Shown: positions 30,691-35,819 of the stretch, piece after piece | How the letters are laid out: every line of letters starts with the position of its first letter | Position numbering within the stretch: the stretch's first letter is position 1 | Source of the DNA: a virus | Length of the DNA stretch: 35,819 bases | Reading direction: 5' to 3' (one strand) | Virus record (IMG/VR): IMGVR_UViG_3300042504_001043 | Coordinates: 1-35,819 of that record | Notes under the pieces: generated by a model | Told to the model about the DNA's origin: nothing | Seen by the model: the letters and a program-made list of their open reading frames with translations, nothing else | Databases searched by the model: none | Program-made: the position numbers and the translations under genes

Positions 30691-30944
30691 GCCGCCTCCC
30701 CGACCTGGTTCACGCGGCGTCTAGCTCTCGAGTCGCGGATTACGCGCCAGTCGACATCCGGTCGGAGTTCTTCGACCGTGACGATCCCGTTGCTCTCCCG
30801 CTCGATGTTGATCGCCAGCGATTCCGCGGCCTTTTTGTAGCCGTAGCTCACATTCCGCAGATGGCCTCCCGTCGTTCCGACGCGCTCTGCGAAACGGTCG
30901 CGCTGCCGGAGGGTCATGGTTTGAAGGAACTCTTTGAGTGTCAT
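30687..30944 (-). CDS. Cro-like / YdaS-type HTH repressor
   Basis: An 85-residue DNA-binding protein opposite the CI-like gene. The pattern M-T-L-K-E-F-L-Q-T-M-T, F-A-E-R-V-G-T-T-G-G-H-L-R-N-V-S-Y-G-Y and V-T-V-E-E-L-R-P-D-V-D-W matches the YdaS/Cro-like antirepressor group, in which the helix-turn-helix lies at about residues 15-40. It is the first gene of the leftward early operon. The predicted start point of its promoter (TTGAAC-16-TAATAC) is only about 4 nt before the ATG, so the leader is almost absent. It probably binds the same ACC-N4-GGT operators as CI. Confidence 0.85.
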   Translation of the reverse strand: MTLKEFLQTMTLRQRDRFAERVGTTGGHLRNVSYGYKKAAESLAINIERESNGIVTVEELRPDVDWRVIRDSRARRRVNQVGEAA

Positions 30945-30954
30945 GGCGGCGGAA

Positions 30955-30982
30955 GTATTACCAAATTGGAACTATTGTTCAA
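30955..30982 (-). promoter_or_regulatory. Leftward early promoter (PR-like)
   Basis: Minus strand: -35 TTGAAC (30982-30977), 16-bp spacer, -10 TAATAC (30960-30955). The operator TTACCAAATTGGAA (30958-30971) covers the spacer and -10 box, and a second site lies directly over the -35 end. Repressor binding would block RNA polymerase. It drives cro and the replication-to-late genes. Confidence 0.75.
30958..30971. promoter_or_regulatory. Operator O1 (ACC-N4-GGT-like)
   Basis: TTACCAAATTGGAA, an imperfect member of the palindrome family T-N-ACC-N4-GGT-N-A. It overlaps the -10 box of the leftward early promoter. Binding by CI or Cro is inferred. Confidence 0.65.
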
Positions 30983-30995
30983 TACCACACGGTAA
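30982..30995. promoter_or_regulatory. Operator O2 (ACC-N4-GGT)
   Basis: ATACCACACGGTAA, with TACC and GGTA half-sites. It lies next to the -35 box of the leftward promoter and upstream of the cI -10 box, so it could affect both. Confidence 0.7.
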
Positions 30996-31011
30996 TTCAC
31001 CTATAGGTGAA
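30996..31011. promoter_or_regulatory. Operator O3 (perfect 16-bp palindrome)
   Basis: TTCACCTATAGGTGAA is a perfect palindrome with the same ACC-N4-GGT core. It ends 1 bp before the cI -10 box, so it could mediate autoregulation of the repressor. Confidence 0.75.
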
Positions 31012-31012
31012 C

Positions 31013-31018
31013 GATAAT
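31013..31018 (+). promoter_or_regulatory. cI maintenance promoter -10 box (PRM-like)
   Basis: GATAAT, 6 nt before the ATG at 31025. No good -35 is seen, as expected for a promoter that depends on activation by CI. Transcription would start at or near the A of the ATG, giving a leaderless message as in λ PRM. Confidence 0.6.
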
Positions 31019-31024
31019 GAGACA

Positions 31025-31693
31025 ATGCAAACCGTGGACATCCAGGAAATCAGACGAGAACGCCTTCGGCGCCTTATCAGCGACGAGTACGGCGGAAATA
31101 CTTCGCGTTTTGGGCAGATAGTCGGAAAGAGCCAGAGTCAGCTTTCCGGTACGCTTACATCAAAGAAGGGGTTCGGAGAAAAGCTCGCCCGGCAGATCGA
31201 GGCGGCGGTTGGACTACCTAAAGGATGGCTCGACCGCGTCGACGATGCACAAAACGTCGGAGAAGAAGCGCCGGAGGGATTTGTCGCGGTGAAGAGAGTC
31301 AAAATAAAACTCTCCGCAGGAGTGATCGGCTGGGCGGTGGAATGCCACCAGGACGAAGCCCCGCCCCTGTTTTTCCGCAGGGAATGGTTCGAGTCGCGAG
31401 GCTTTCGGCCCGATCATCTTGTCGCCGTAAAAGTCGAGGGCCGCTCGATGGAGCCAGGCCTCTATGACGGCGACACGATCGTCATCAACAAAGGCGACAC
31501 CGCCATCGTCGATGGCGAGGTCTTCGCCGTGAACTATGAAGGCGAACTTGTAATCAAGCGCCTCCGCCGAGATTCCGGCGAATGGTTTCTTTCGTCCGAT
31601 AACCCGGACAAGCGCCGCTACGGTGACAAGCGATGCGGCGAAGGCGTCGAGATCATCGGGCGCGTCGTTTATAAGAATTCCGAGCGGATTTAG
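31025..31693 (+). CDS. cI: CI-like repressor, HTH plus S24 peptidase domain
   Basis: A 222-residue repressor. The start is ATG 31025; a GTG at 31007 lies inside an operator and is less likely. Residues about 5-70 form a helix-turn-helix region (S-R-F-G-Q-I-V-G-K-S-Q-S-Q-L). The S24 domain has the catalytic Ser141 in G-R-S-M-E-P-G and Lys178 in L-V-I-K-R-L, with an A98-G99 cleavage site as in CI and LexA. RecA-stimulated self-cleavage after DNA damage would induce the prophage. The next gene on the plus strand belongs to the early operon. Confidence 0.92.
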   Translation: MQTVDIQEIRRERLRRLISDEYGGNTSRFGQIVGKSQSQLSGTLTSKKGFGEKLARQIEAAVGLPKGWLDRVDDAQNVGEEAPEGFVAVKRVKIKLSAGVIGWAVECHQDEAPPLFFRREWFESRGFRPDHLVAVKVEGRSMEPGLYDGDTIVINKGDTAIVDGEVFAVNYEGELVIKRLRRDSGEWFLSSDNPDKRRYGDKRCGEGVEIIGRVVYKNSERI

Positions 31694-31756
31694 GTCCGCC
31701 TGGCCTGGTAGCCGTTATCCCGCAATAACCTTTTAGTCAACCATCACCGTCTGTTG
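31694..31756 (+). other. cI 3' region, weak terminator-like hairpin
   Basis: Non-coding stretch of about 60 bp. GTTAT-CCCGCA-ATAAC (31714-31729 area) followed by CTTTT could be a weak terminator of cI transcription. The stem is only 5 bp, so efficiency is doubtful. Confidence 0.35.
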
Positions 31757-31785
31757 TTGACTTAATAAGTACCATCCGGTAATAC
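31757..31785 (+). promoter_or_regulatory. Rightward early promoter (PL-like)
   Basis: TTGACT, exactly 17 bp, TAATAC (31780-31785), a near-consensus σ70 promoter. It should be the strongest in the window. The operator GTACCATCCGGTAA lies over the spacer and -10 box. It drives the recombination/integration operon. Start point about 31792. Confidence 0.85.
31769..31782. promoter_or_regulatory. Operator O4 over the rightward early promoter
   Basis: GTACCATCCGGTAA, core ACC-N4-GGT, positioned over the -10 box exactly as O1 is at the leftward promoter. The same regulator is therefore expected to act at both. Confidence 0.75.
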
Positions 31786-31795
31786 TCCCCAGGAA

Positions 31796-31810
31796 GCCGC
31801 AGTTCGCGGC
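31796..31810 (+). promoter_or_regulatory. Leader hairpin, boxB-sized (5-bp stem, 5-nt loop)
   Basis: GCCGC-AGTTC-GCGGC, starting about 5 nt after the predicted transcription start. Stem and loop sizes equal those of λ/P22 boxB. No convincing boxA was found, so it may instead protect the 5' end of the mRNA. Confidence 0.4.
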
Positions 31811-31829
31811 CTTTGACTTGGGAGTTTAC

Positions 31830-32030
31830 ATGGACACAGCAATCGACGGGATCATCGCGTTTTCGGCCATTTTGGTCGCTTTCGGCGTCCTCGCCGTGTT
31901 CGGCGGGATCGTCGAGTATTTCCTCAATCTGATTGACACGCGCCGACGTAACCGTCGCCGCCGGGAGCTTCTGCCTGGCCCGAACGTCCGCTCGCAGCGC
32001 CGCGGCCGTCAATGGCAGGTGCCGCTGTGA
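31830..32030 (+). CDS. First early-operon protein: one membrane span plus Arg-rich segment
   Basis: A 66-residue protein starting at ATG 31830 with GGGAG nearby. Residues about 6-35 are strongly hydrophobic. Directly after comes D-T-R-R-R-N-R-R-R-R-E-L-L, an arginine-rich motif, then a basic tail. The simplest reading is a membrane protein with a positive-inside anchor, such as a superinfection-exclusion factor. An alternative is an N-like RNA-binding protein, given its place as first gene after the promoter and the nearby boxB-sized hairpin; the hydrophobic half argues against this. Confidence 0.6.
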   Translation: MDTAIDGIIAFSAILVAFGVLAVFGGIVEYFLNLIDTRRRNRRRRELLPGPNVRSQRRGRQWQVPL

Positions 32031-32215
32031 GCTCGGTCGAGTACATCGACCCGCGCGACACTCGAGAAGCTCTCCGTCCCGTTGTCCGCATGGAGCTCGA
32101 TTCGGACGTTCCGCTCGGTGAGCTGATTCGCGCCTTGAGCGCATCGGGCCTCTCGCTCTCGACGTTGCACGGCGGAAGGCAGCTCATCCATCGAGCGCCG
32201 AAGGAGGCCGCATGA
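32027..32215 (+). CDS. Small hypothetical early protein (62 residues)
   Basis: The start is GTG 32027, overlapping the previous TGA (GTGA), with CAGGTG upstream; an ATG at 32012 lacks a ribosome site. The product contains Y-I-D-P-R-D-T-R-E-A-L-R-P-V-V and L-G-E-L-I-R-A-L-S-A-S-G-L-S, a possible small helical DNA- or protein-binding unit. No known family. It directly precedes and overlaps the exonuclease gene. Confidence 0.6.
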   Translation: MSSVEYIDPRDTREALRPVVRMELDSDVPLGELIRALSASGLSLSTLHGGRQLIHRAPKEAA

Positions 32216-32823
32216 TGGAGCAGCGATCGGCGGAATGGTTCGCGGCTCGTCTCGGCTGCGCGACGGCGTCTAAATTTCGAGCGGTCGTTTCGAAGCTCAA
32301 GTCCGGCAAGCCCGCCCAGGCTCGCATCGACTACGCGATTGAGCTTGTGACCGAGCGCTTGAGCGGACAGCCGACTCCGCATTTCACTACCGCGGCGATG
32401 CAGCGCGGTGTGGACCTCGAGCCCGCAGCGCGTATCGAGTACGAATTCAAGAAACGAATCGAGGTGCTCGAGACGGGGTTCTTGCGTCATCCGTCGTTAA
32501 TGACTGGCGCCTCGCCCGACGGTCTTGTCGGTGACGACGGCCTCATCGAGATAAAAGTCCCGACGAGCACAGTTCACGTCGAGACCTGGTTAAACGGAAT
32601 GCCGGACGACCACATCGCCCAGGTGCAGGGTCAGCTCTGGATCACCGGCCGCGCCTGGTGCGACTTCGTCTCATTCGATGACCGCCTGCCGAAAGAGCTC
32701 CAGCTCTACGTTCAGCGCGTCGAGCGCGACGACGTTTTCATCGCGAACCTGGACCTCGAGGTTCGACAGTTTCTCGCCGAGGTCGACGACCTCGAGCGCC
32801 AATTAAGGGAGAAGGCAGCATGA
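32212..32823 (+). CDS. λ Exo / YqaJ-type recombination exonuclease
   Basis: A 203-residue 5'-3' double-strand DNA exonuclease of the PD-(D/E)XK fold. Key features are R-S-A-E-W-F-A-A-R near the start, E70 in G-V-D-L-E, D103 in A-S-P-D-G-L, E113-I-K115 in L-I-E-I-K-V-P, and the Q-V-Q-G-Q-L-W helix. These match λ Exo E85, D119, E129 and K131. It makes 3' single-stranded tails for the annealase encoded next. It is coupled to the small gene upstream and to the annealase gene downstream. Confidence 0.92.
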   Translation: MMEQRSAEWFAARLGCATASKFRAVVSKLKSGKPAQARIDYAIELVTERLSGQPTPHFTTAAMQRGVDLEPAARIEYEFKKRIEVLETGFLRHPSLMTGASPDGLVGDDGLIEIKVPTSTVHVETWLNGMPDDHIAQVQGQLWITGRAWCDFVSFDDRLPKELQLYVQRVERDDVFIANLDLEVRQFLAEVDDLERQLREKAA

Positions 32824-33533
32824 CGACAGCGATTCAATCCGTCAGCGTGACGGACATCGAGAAGATGGCGACGGCGGTCGCAAAGTCCGGGCTCTTCGGA
32901 GTCCGTACACCCGACCAGGCGATGTCTCTGATGCTGATTGCCCAGGCGGAAGGCCTGCACCCGGCGATCGCCGCGCGGGACTATCACATCATCCAGGGTC
33001 GGCCATCCTTGAAAAGCGACGCCCTGCTCGCTCGCTTCCAGGCGAACGGCGGAAAGATCGAGTGGATTGAATACACCGACCAGACGGTCGCCGCGAAGGT
33101 GTCGCACCCGCAAGGCGGGACGGTCGAGATCCGCTGGACGTTCCAGATGGCCGAACGCGCCGGGCTCACGAAAAACGCAACCTGGCGCCAGTACCCGCGA
33201 CAGATGCTTCGCGCTCGAGTGATCTCCGAAGGCGTTCGCGCCGTGTTCCCTGGGGTCGCGGTTGGCGTCTACACCTCCGAGGAGGTCCAGGACATGACGA
33301 TCTCGAGCTCGAGCGCGACGGTCGTCGCCCAGGAGCCGCAGCTCGCCGATCCGGTTCACCTGGTACGCGAGGCACCGGATCTCGAGACGCTGAAGACTCG
33401 CTTCCGCGATTCGGTAGTGCTCGCCAGGAAGTCAAAGGATCGCGAGCTCGAGGAGTCGCTGAACTACGCGAAGGATGCCAGGAAGGCGGAGCTCGAGGCG
33501 ATCGTCGTCGAGCCGCAGGAGGTCGCCGCATGA
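32820..33533 (+). CDS. RecT-like single-strand annealing protein
   Basis: A 237-residue protein coupled to the exonuclease gene by ATGA. The pattern A-M-S-L-M-L-I-A-Q-A-E-G-L-H-P, Y-H-I-I-Q-G-R-P-S-L-K-S-D-A-L-L, and the R-Q-M-L-R-A-R-V-I-S-E-G-V-R-A-V segment is typical of the RecT/phage annealase group. It would anneal the ssDNA tails made by the exonuclease. The charged C-terminal part (from about 185) is variable. Confidence 0.85.
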   Translation: MTTAIQSVSVTDIEKMATAVAKSGLFGVRTPDQAMSLMLIAQAEGLHPAIAARDYHIIQGRPSLKSDALLARFQANGGKIEWIEYTDQTVAAKVSHPQGGTVEIRWTFQMAERAGLTKNATWRQYPRQMLRARVISEGVRAVFPGVAVGVYTSEEVQDMTISSSSATVVAQEPQLADPVHLVREAPDLETLKTRFRDSVVLARKSKDRELEESLNYAKDARKAELEAIVVEPQEVAA

Positions 33534-33712
33534 ACACGGCCCTCGAGAACCTTGTCGCGATGGCCGACCAGGCGAGCTCGCGTCAGCTTGTCGCCGAGGT
33601 CGTTCGCACCGCCTACGCCCTCGGCAAGTTCGACGCGGTCATCGAGTCGACGCTGACCGAGTTGAACGCGCGCCGCAGAGAACTCGAGATGAATCGGGAG
33701 GTGTTGTCGTGA
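33530..33712 (+). CDS. Small helical early protein (60 residues)
   Basis: Starts M-N-T-A-L-E-N-L-V and has an amphipathic helix pattern with a charged end (N-A-R-R-R-E-L-E-M-N). It overlaps both neighbours (ATGA and GTGA) in the recombination operon. No known family was recognised. It could be an accessory factor of the recombination proteins, but this is only inferred from position. Confidence 0.65.
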   Translation: MNTALENLVAMADQASSRQLVAEVVRTAYALGKFDAVIESTLTELNARRRELEMNREVLS

Positions 33713-33933
33713 CCCAAACGGAACAGATTCGCGCCGCGCTTCTCTCTGGAATCGAGCTCACGCCGCTCACAGCGCTCGATCAGTTCGGGTGCTTTCGCCT
33801 GGCCGCTCGAGTTGCAGAGCTGCGCGCCGAAGGTATGGACATCGAGACCGTCACCGAGACCAGGAACGGGAAAAAGTTCGCGCGGTATCGCGTCGCACAG
33901 CCGGTGCTCCCTGGATTCGAGCTCGTCATGTAG
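33709..33933 (+). CDS. Small winged-HTH DNA-binding protein
   Basis: The start is GTG 33709, overlapping the previous stop (GTGA). The 74-residue product fits the small winged-helix domain found in many phages (HTH_39-like): Q-I-R-A-A-L-L-S-G, L-T-P-L-T-A-L-D-Q-F-G-C-F-R-L-A-A-R-V-A-E-L-R, and the wing N-G-K-K-F-A-R-Y-R. It may regulate the early operon or assist integration/excision; direct evidence is lacking. Confidence 0.75.
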   Translation: MTQTEQIRAALLSGIELTPLTALDQFGCFRLAARVAELRAEGMDIETVTETRNGKKFARYRVAQPVLPGFELVM

Positions 33934-34000
33934 TCATCGACGATGCGCGCGTCCCTCCATGCGGAGTCCGGCCCCGTCGCGCAAGCCGGAGAGGTTGAAA

Positions 34001-34186
34001 ATGACCATCGAACTCGACGAGTGGGACAAAGAGTGGGATCGCACATCTCACACCGTCAGCGAATACCAGAGAGAAATTCGCGAAATGCGCGAGCGGCTGA
34101 TTTGGTATGTCGCTCGGATCAGCGCGCTCGAGACAGAAATTCGCGAGATGCGGAACAGCGACGCGCGATGGGTGCAGGAGCCATGA
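34001..34186 (+). CDS. Small coiled-coil protein (61 residues)
   Basis: Starts at ATG 34001 with GAGAGG about 6 nt upstream. The product is very charged, M-T-I-E-L-D-E-W-D-K-E-W-D, with an E-I-R-E-M-R-E-R-L heptad stretch that repeats later as T-E-I-R-E-M-R. It has no known family. A 67-bp gap precedes it; no site was found there. Confidence 0.6.
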   Translation: MTIELDEWDKEWDRTSHTVSEYQREIREMRERLIWYVARISALETEIREMRNSDARWVQEP

Positions 34187-34208
34187 CTTTTAACTTTGAA
34201 GGTGCAAA

Positions 34209-34484
34209 ATGACTAGTCGCGATGAAATTGAAAACGAAGCTGTAGAAAACGCCTACGGTGTGCTGGAGCGGGTTTTTCCGTACATTGCAGAAGAACACAG
34301 GGAGATGCGAAAGACTGCGAATGGTTTATTGGTTTTGGATGCCGTTGCGTATCTTTTCGATGTCATTGAAAAACACGAACCGTCTACCATTATCGCGTTC
34401 AAGCGAGGGTATGACGCCGGAGTCAGAAGACAAAAAGCGGAACAAAAAAAACAAACCGACCACCGCTCGAAGGTTAAGCGGTGA
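34209..34484 (+). CDS. Hypothetical protein, AT-rich island in GC-rich operon
   Basis: A 91-residue, mainly helical protein (M-T-S-R-D-E-I-E-N-E-A-V-E-N-A-Y), with a Lys/Gln-rich end. GAAGGTG precedes the ATG. The coding DNA is clearly richer in A/T than the rest of the operon, uses AAA/GAA where neighbours use AAG/GAG, and has no CTCGAG. This suggests recent acquisition from a different source. Function unknown; small accessory genes in this place are often anti-host or defence-related, but no motif supports that here. Confidence 0.65.
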   Translation: MTSRDEIENEAVENAYGVLERVFPYIAEEHREMRKTANGLLVLDAVAYLFDVIEKHEPSTIIAFKRGYDAGVRRQKAEQKKQTDHRSKVKR

Positions 34485-34717
34485 GCTTGTTCTACTCACA
34501 AATGTCCGACCTCGAGATCGTCGGCCATGTCGTAGTTATTCCAGATGCGAGCGAGTTGTCGCAGGCACTCGCGCTTCGCGTGTGTCGTCTCGTTGAAGAG
34601 CGCGACAAGGCGCAAAGGATAGCCGCCGATCTTCAGCGAAAGCTGCTCTCGTTACAGCTTGGGATCGCCGAAGACAAGCTCGACGCCTATGTCGAGATCG
34701 TGGAGCGCGCGGCATGA
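34481..34717 (+). CDS. Hypothetical protein with coiled coil (78 residues)
   Basis: Starts at GTG 34481, overlapping the previous stop (GTGA); an ATG at 34502 would be an alternative and gives 71 residues. It has a β-strand I-V-G-H-V-V-V-I-P at the start, then a long helix L-A-L-R-V-C-R-L-V-E-E-R-D-K-A-Q-R-I-A-A-D-L-Q. No recognised family. It is coupled to the following tiny gene (ATGA). Confidence 0.6.
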   Translation: MSLFYSQMSDLEIVGHVVVIPDASELSQALALRVCRLVEERDKAQRIAADLQRKLLSLQLGIAEDKLDAYVEIVERAA

Positions 34718-34836
34718 ATCCGGCCCTCCGAGAGCTTGTCGAGCTGCTTGCTCGAGCCGCTTATAACGAGCTCCGGGACGCCCCGCCGCCGCCCCAGGAT
34801 GAGCAGAAGTTGATCGAGAGCCGCCTGTCATCATAA
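34714..34836 (+). CDS. Tiny hypothetical protein (40 residues)
   Basis: Starts at an ATG overlapping the previous TGA (ATGA). The product reads M-N-P-A-L-R-E-L-V-E-L-L-A-R-A-A-Y-N-E-L-R-D-A-P, and ends with a Pro/Gln-rich stretch. This short helical type recurs just before integrases in phages, with no known function. Ten bases separate it from the recombinase start. Confidence 0.6.
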   Translation: MNPALRELVELLARAAYNELRDAPPPPQDEQKLIESRLSS

Positions 34837-34845
34837 GGTGACGCC

Positions 34846-35819
34846 ATGCGCGCCATTATTTACGCCCGATATTCGACCGAACATCAGACTGAATCGACGA
34901 TCCTCGATCAGCTTCGTCGATGCCGCGACTACGCGAAAAATCACGGATTAAAGATCGCCGCCGAGTACACCGACGAGGGTATCTCCGGCGCTGCGCTCGG
35001 GAATCGACCAGGCGTTCAGAAGGCGCTCGCCGAGCTCGAGCGAGGCGATGTTCTCCTGGTCGTCGACACTACGCGCCTGTCGCGTTCCCAGGATCTTGCG
35101 CCGTTGCTGACTAGGCTACGGCATCGAGGCATCCGCGTCGTCGGCGTCCTGGACGGATTCGACTCCGACAGTCGCACGGCCAGGATGCAGGCGGGTCTCT
35201 CGGGGATTATGTCTGAAGAGTTTCGCGCGCAGATTGCCTCGAGAACACACTCGGCGCTCGACATGAGAGCGCGCCAGGGAAAGGCGACGGGCGGGAAGTG
35301 TTACGGGTACTCGAAGGCGGGAGAGATCATCGAGGCGGAGGCCGCGATCGTGCGCGAGGTGTTTGAGCGCGCAGCTCGAGGTGAGGCGATGAAGGCGATC
35401 GTCTGCGATCTGAATCGACGCGGAGTGCCGTCACCTGGCTCGAGCTGGGAGCGAAAGGCTCGCCGATCGGACGGGATGTGGCTCGTCTCGGCGATTCACT
35501 CGATGCTCGGGAACGATCGCTACATCGGCCGGGTTGTGTGGAATCGCTCGATCTGGAAGCGAGACCCAGACACCGGCAAGCGTCAGCGCGTCGAGCGACC
35601 GGAGTCGGAATGGATCGTGACCGAAGGTCCGGCGATCGTTCAGCTCGAGACCTGGGAGAAGGTTCGCGCCCTGGCGACGCCGAGAAAGTTCCACAATGGA
35701 ACGAAAGGTCGCGGTCCGAAGTACATCCTTTCGGGGATTCTGGTTTGCGGGGAATGTGGCGGGAAGTTGGTCGCGACCGGCGCGAACGGTTCCTGGTACT
35801 ACTGCGGCACCCGGCACCA
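34846..35819 (+). CDS. int: Large serine recombinase (integrase), C-terminus cut by window edge
   Basis: The frame is open from ATG 34846 to the window end (324 codons visible). The resolvase/invertase domain has Y-A-R-Y-S10 with the catalytic serine, D-E-G-I-S-G, D-T-T-R-L-S-R-S and S-G-I-M-S-E. The recombinase domain follows (Y-G-Y, A-I-V-R-E-V-F, R-G-V-P-S-P), then the zinc ribbon begins (C-G-E-C-G-G ... Y-Y-C-G). Large serine integrases do attP × attB recombination without supercoiling needs; excision would need a directionality factor. Placed in the early operon rather than next to an attachment site seen here. Confidence 0.92.
   Translation, partial: MRAIIYARYSTEHQTESTILDQLRRCRDYAKNHGLKIAAEYTDEGISGAALGNRPGVQKALAELERGDVLLVVDTTRLSRSQDLAPLLTRLRHRGIRVVGVLDGFDSDSRTARMQAGLSGIMSEEFRAQIASRTHSALDMRARQGKATGGKCYGYSKAGEIIEAEAAIVREVFERAARGEAMKAIVCDLNRRGVPSPGSSWERKARRSDGMWLVSAIHSMLGNDRYIGRVVWNRSIWKRDPDTGKRQRVERPESEWIVTEGPAIVQLETWEKVRALATPRKFHNGTKGRGPKYILSGILVCGECGGKLVATGANGSWYYCGTRH

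Noticed and set aside
33934-34000. Hidden small RNA or attachment site in the 67-bp gap
   Set aside because: No promoter, terminator-like hairpin or repeat matching another place was found.
35431-35817. Minus-strand 128-codon frame at the right end
   Set aside because: It is opposite the serine recombinase coding frame, which has all the family motifs through this region.

Overview
This window holds most of a temperate, tailed phage genome, most likely an integrated prophage, of the HK97-like siphovirus type. The DNA is GC-rich (roughly 60% or a little more by eye). The family mix (YdaS/Cro-like regulator, DUF1376 initiator, λ Exo/YqaJ plus RecT-like pair, RusA, HK97-type head genes, a λ-G/GT-like tail chaperone pair) points to a proteobacterial host. 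The host itself cannot be named from this sequence. No rRNA, tRNA, CRISPR or insertion sequence was found. Both ends are open: a DUF3310-like gene is cut at base 1 and a large serine recombinase is cut at the right end, and no attachment site was recognised inside the window.

Layout. About 31 kb, from 30944 down to 1, is one nearly gapless minus-strand array. It starts with a Cro-like regulator (30687-30944). Next come the replication genes: a DUF1376 initiator, a helicase-loader-like protein, an SSB-like protein and several tiny proteins. Then a possible PD-(D/E)XK nuclease, the RusA resolvase, a possible late regulator and an HNH nuclease. Packaging and head genes follow (TerS, TerL, portal, prohead protease, HK97-fold major capsid). 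An unusual block of accessory virion genes comes next: an MAF/DUF115-like protein, a 1378-residue S74 fibre, small structural proteins and a 513-residue Gly/Ala/Ser repeat protein. Then head completion, neck, tail tube, the frameshifted G/GT pair, tape measure, and a 1754-residue tail-tip/fibre protein. Lysis genes (membrane/coiled-coil protein, amidase, holin-like protein), a small HExxH protein, a metallophosphoesterase and DUF3310 end the array.

The plus-strand block (31025-35819) begins with a CI-like S24 repressor. An early operon follows: a small Arg-rich membrane protein, a λ Exo/YqaJ exonuclease, a RecT-like annealase, several small proteins and the serine integrase.

Control. Three sites of the form ACC-N4-GGT lie in the cro/cI divergent region, and a fourth lies over the -10 box of a strong promoter (TTGACT-17-TAATAC) just after cI. 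The same -10 hexamer (TAATAC) is overlapped in the same way by a site at the cro promoter. This suggests one repressor/Cro pair silencing both early operons, as in λ. The cI -10 box sits 6 nt before the ATG, so its mRNA may be leaderless. Most genes are joined by ATGA, GTGA or TAATG overlaps, indicating translational coupling.

Most interesting points: the degenerate 20-residue repeat protein with a decoration-protein-like C-terminus; the A8 slippery -1 frameshift site; two tandem terminators immediately upstream of the tail tube gene; a 14-bp tandem repeat plus inverted repeat inside the initiator gene, a candidate origin; a strong over-representation of the palindrome CTCGAG, with a 3.7-kb gap in it over the S74 fibre that marks recent module exchange; and a boxB-sized hairpin at the start of the early transcript, followed by an Arg-rich first gene product.
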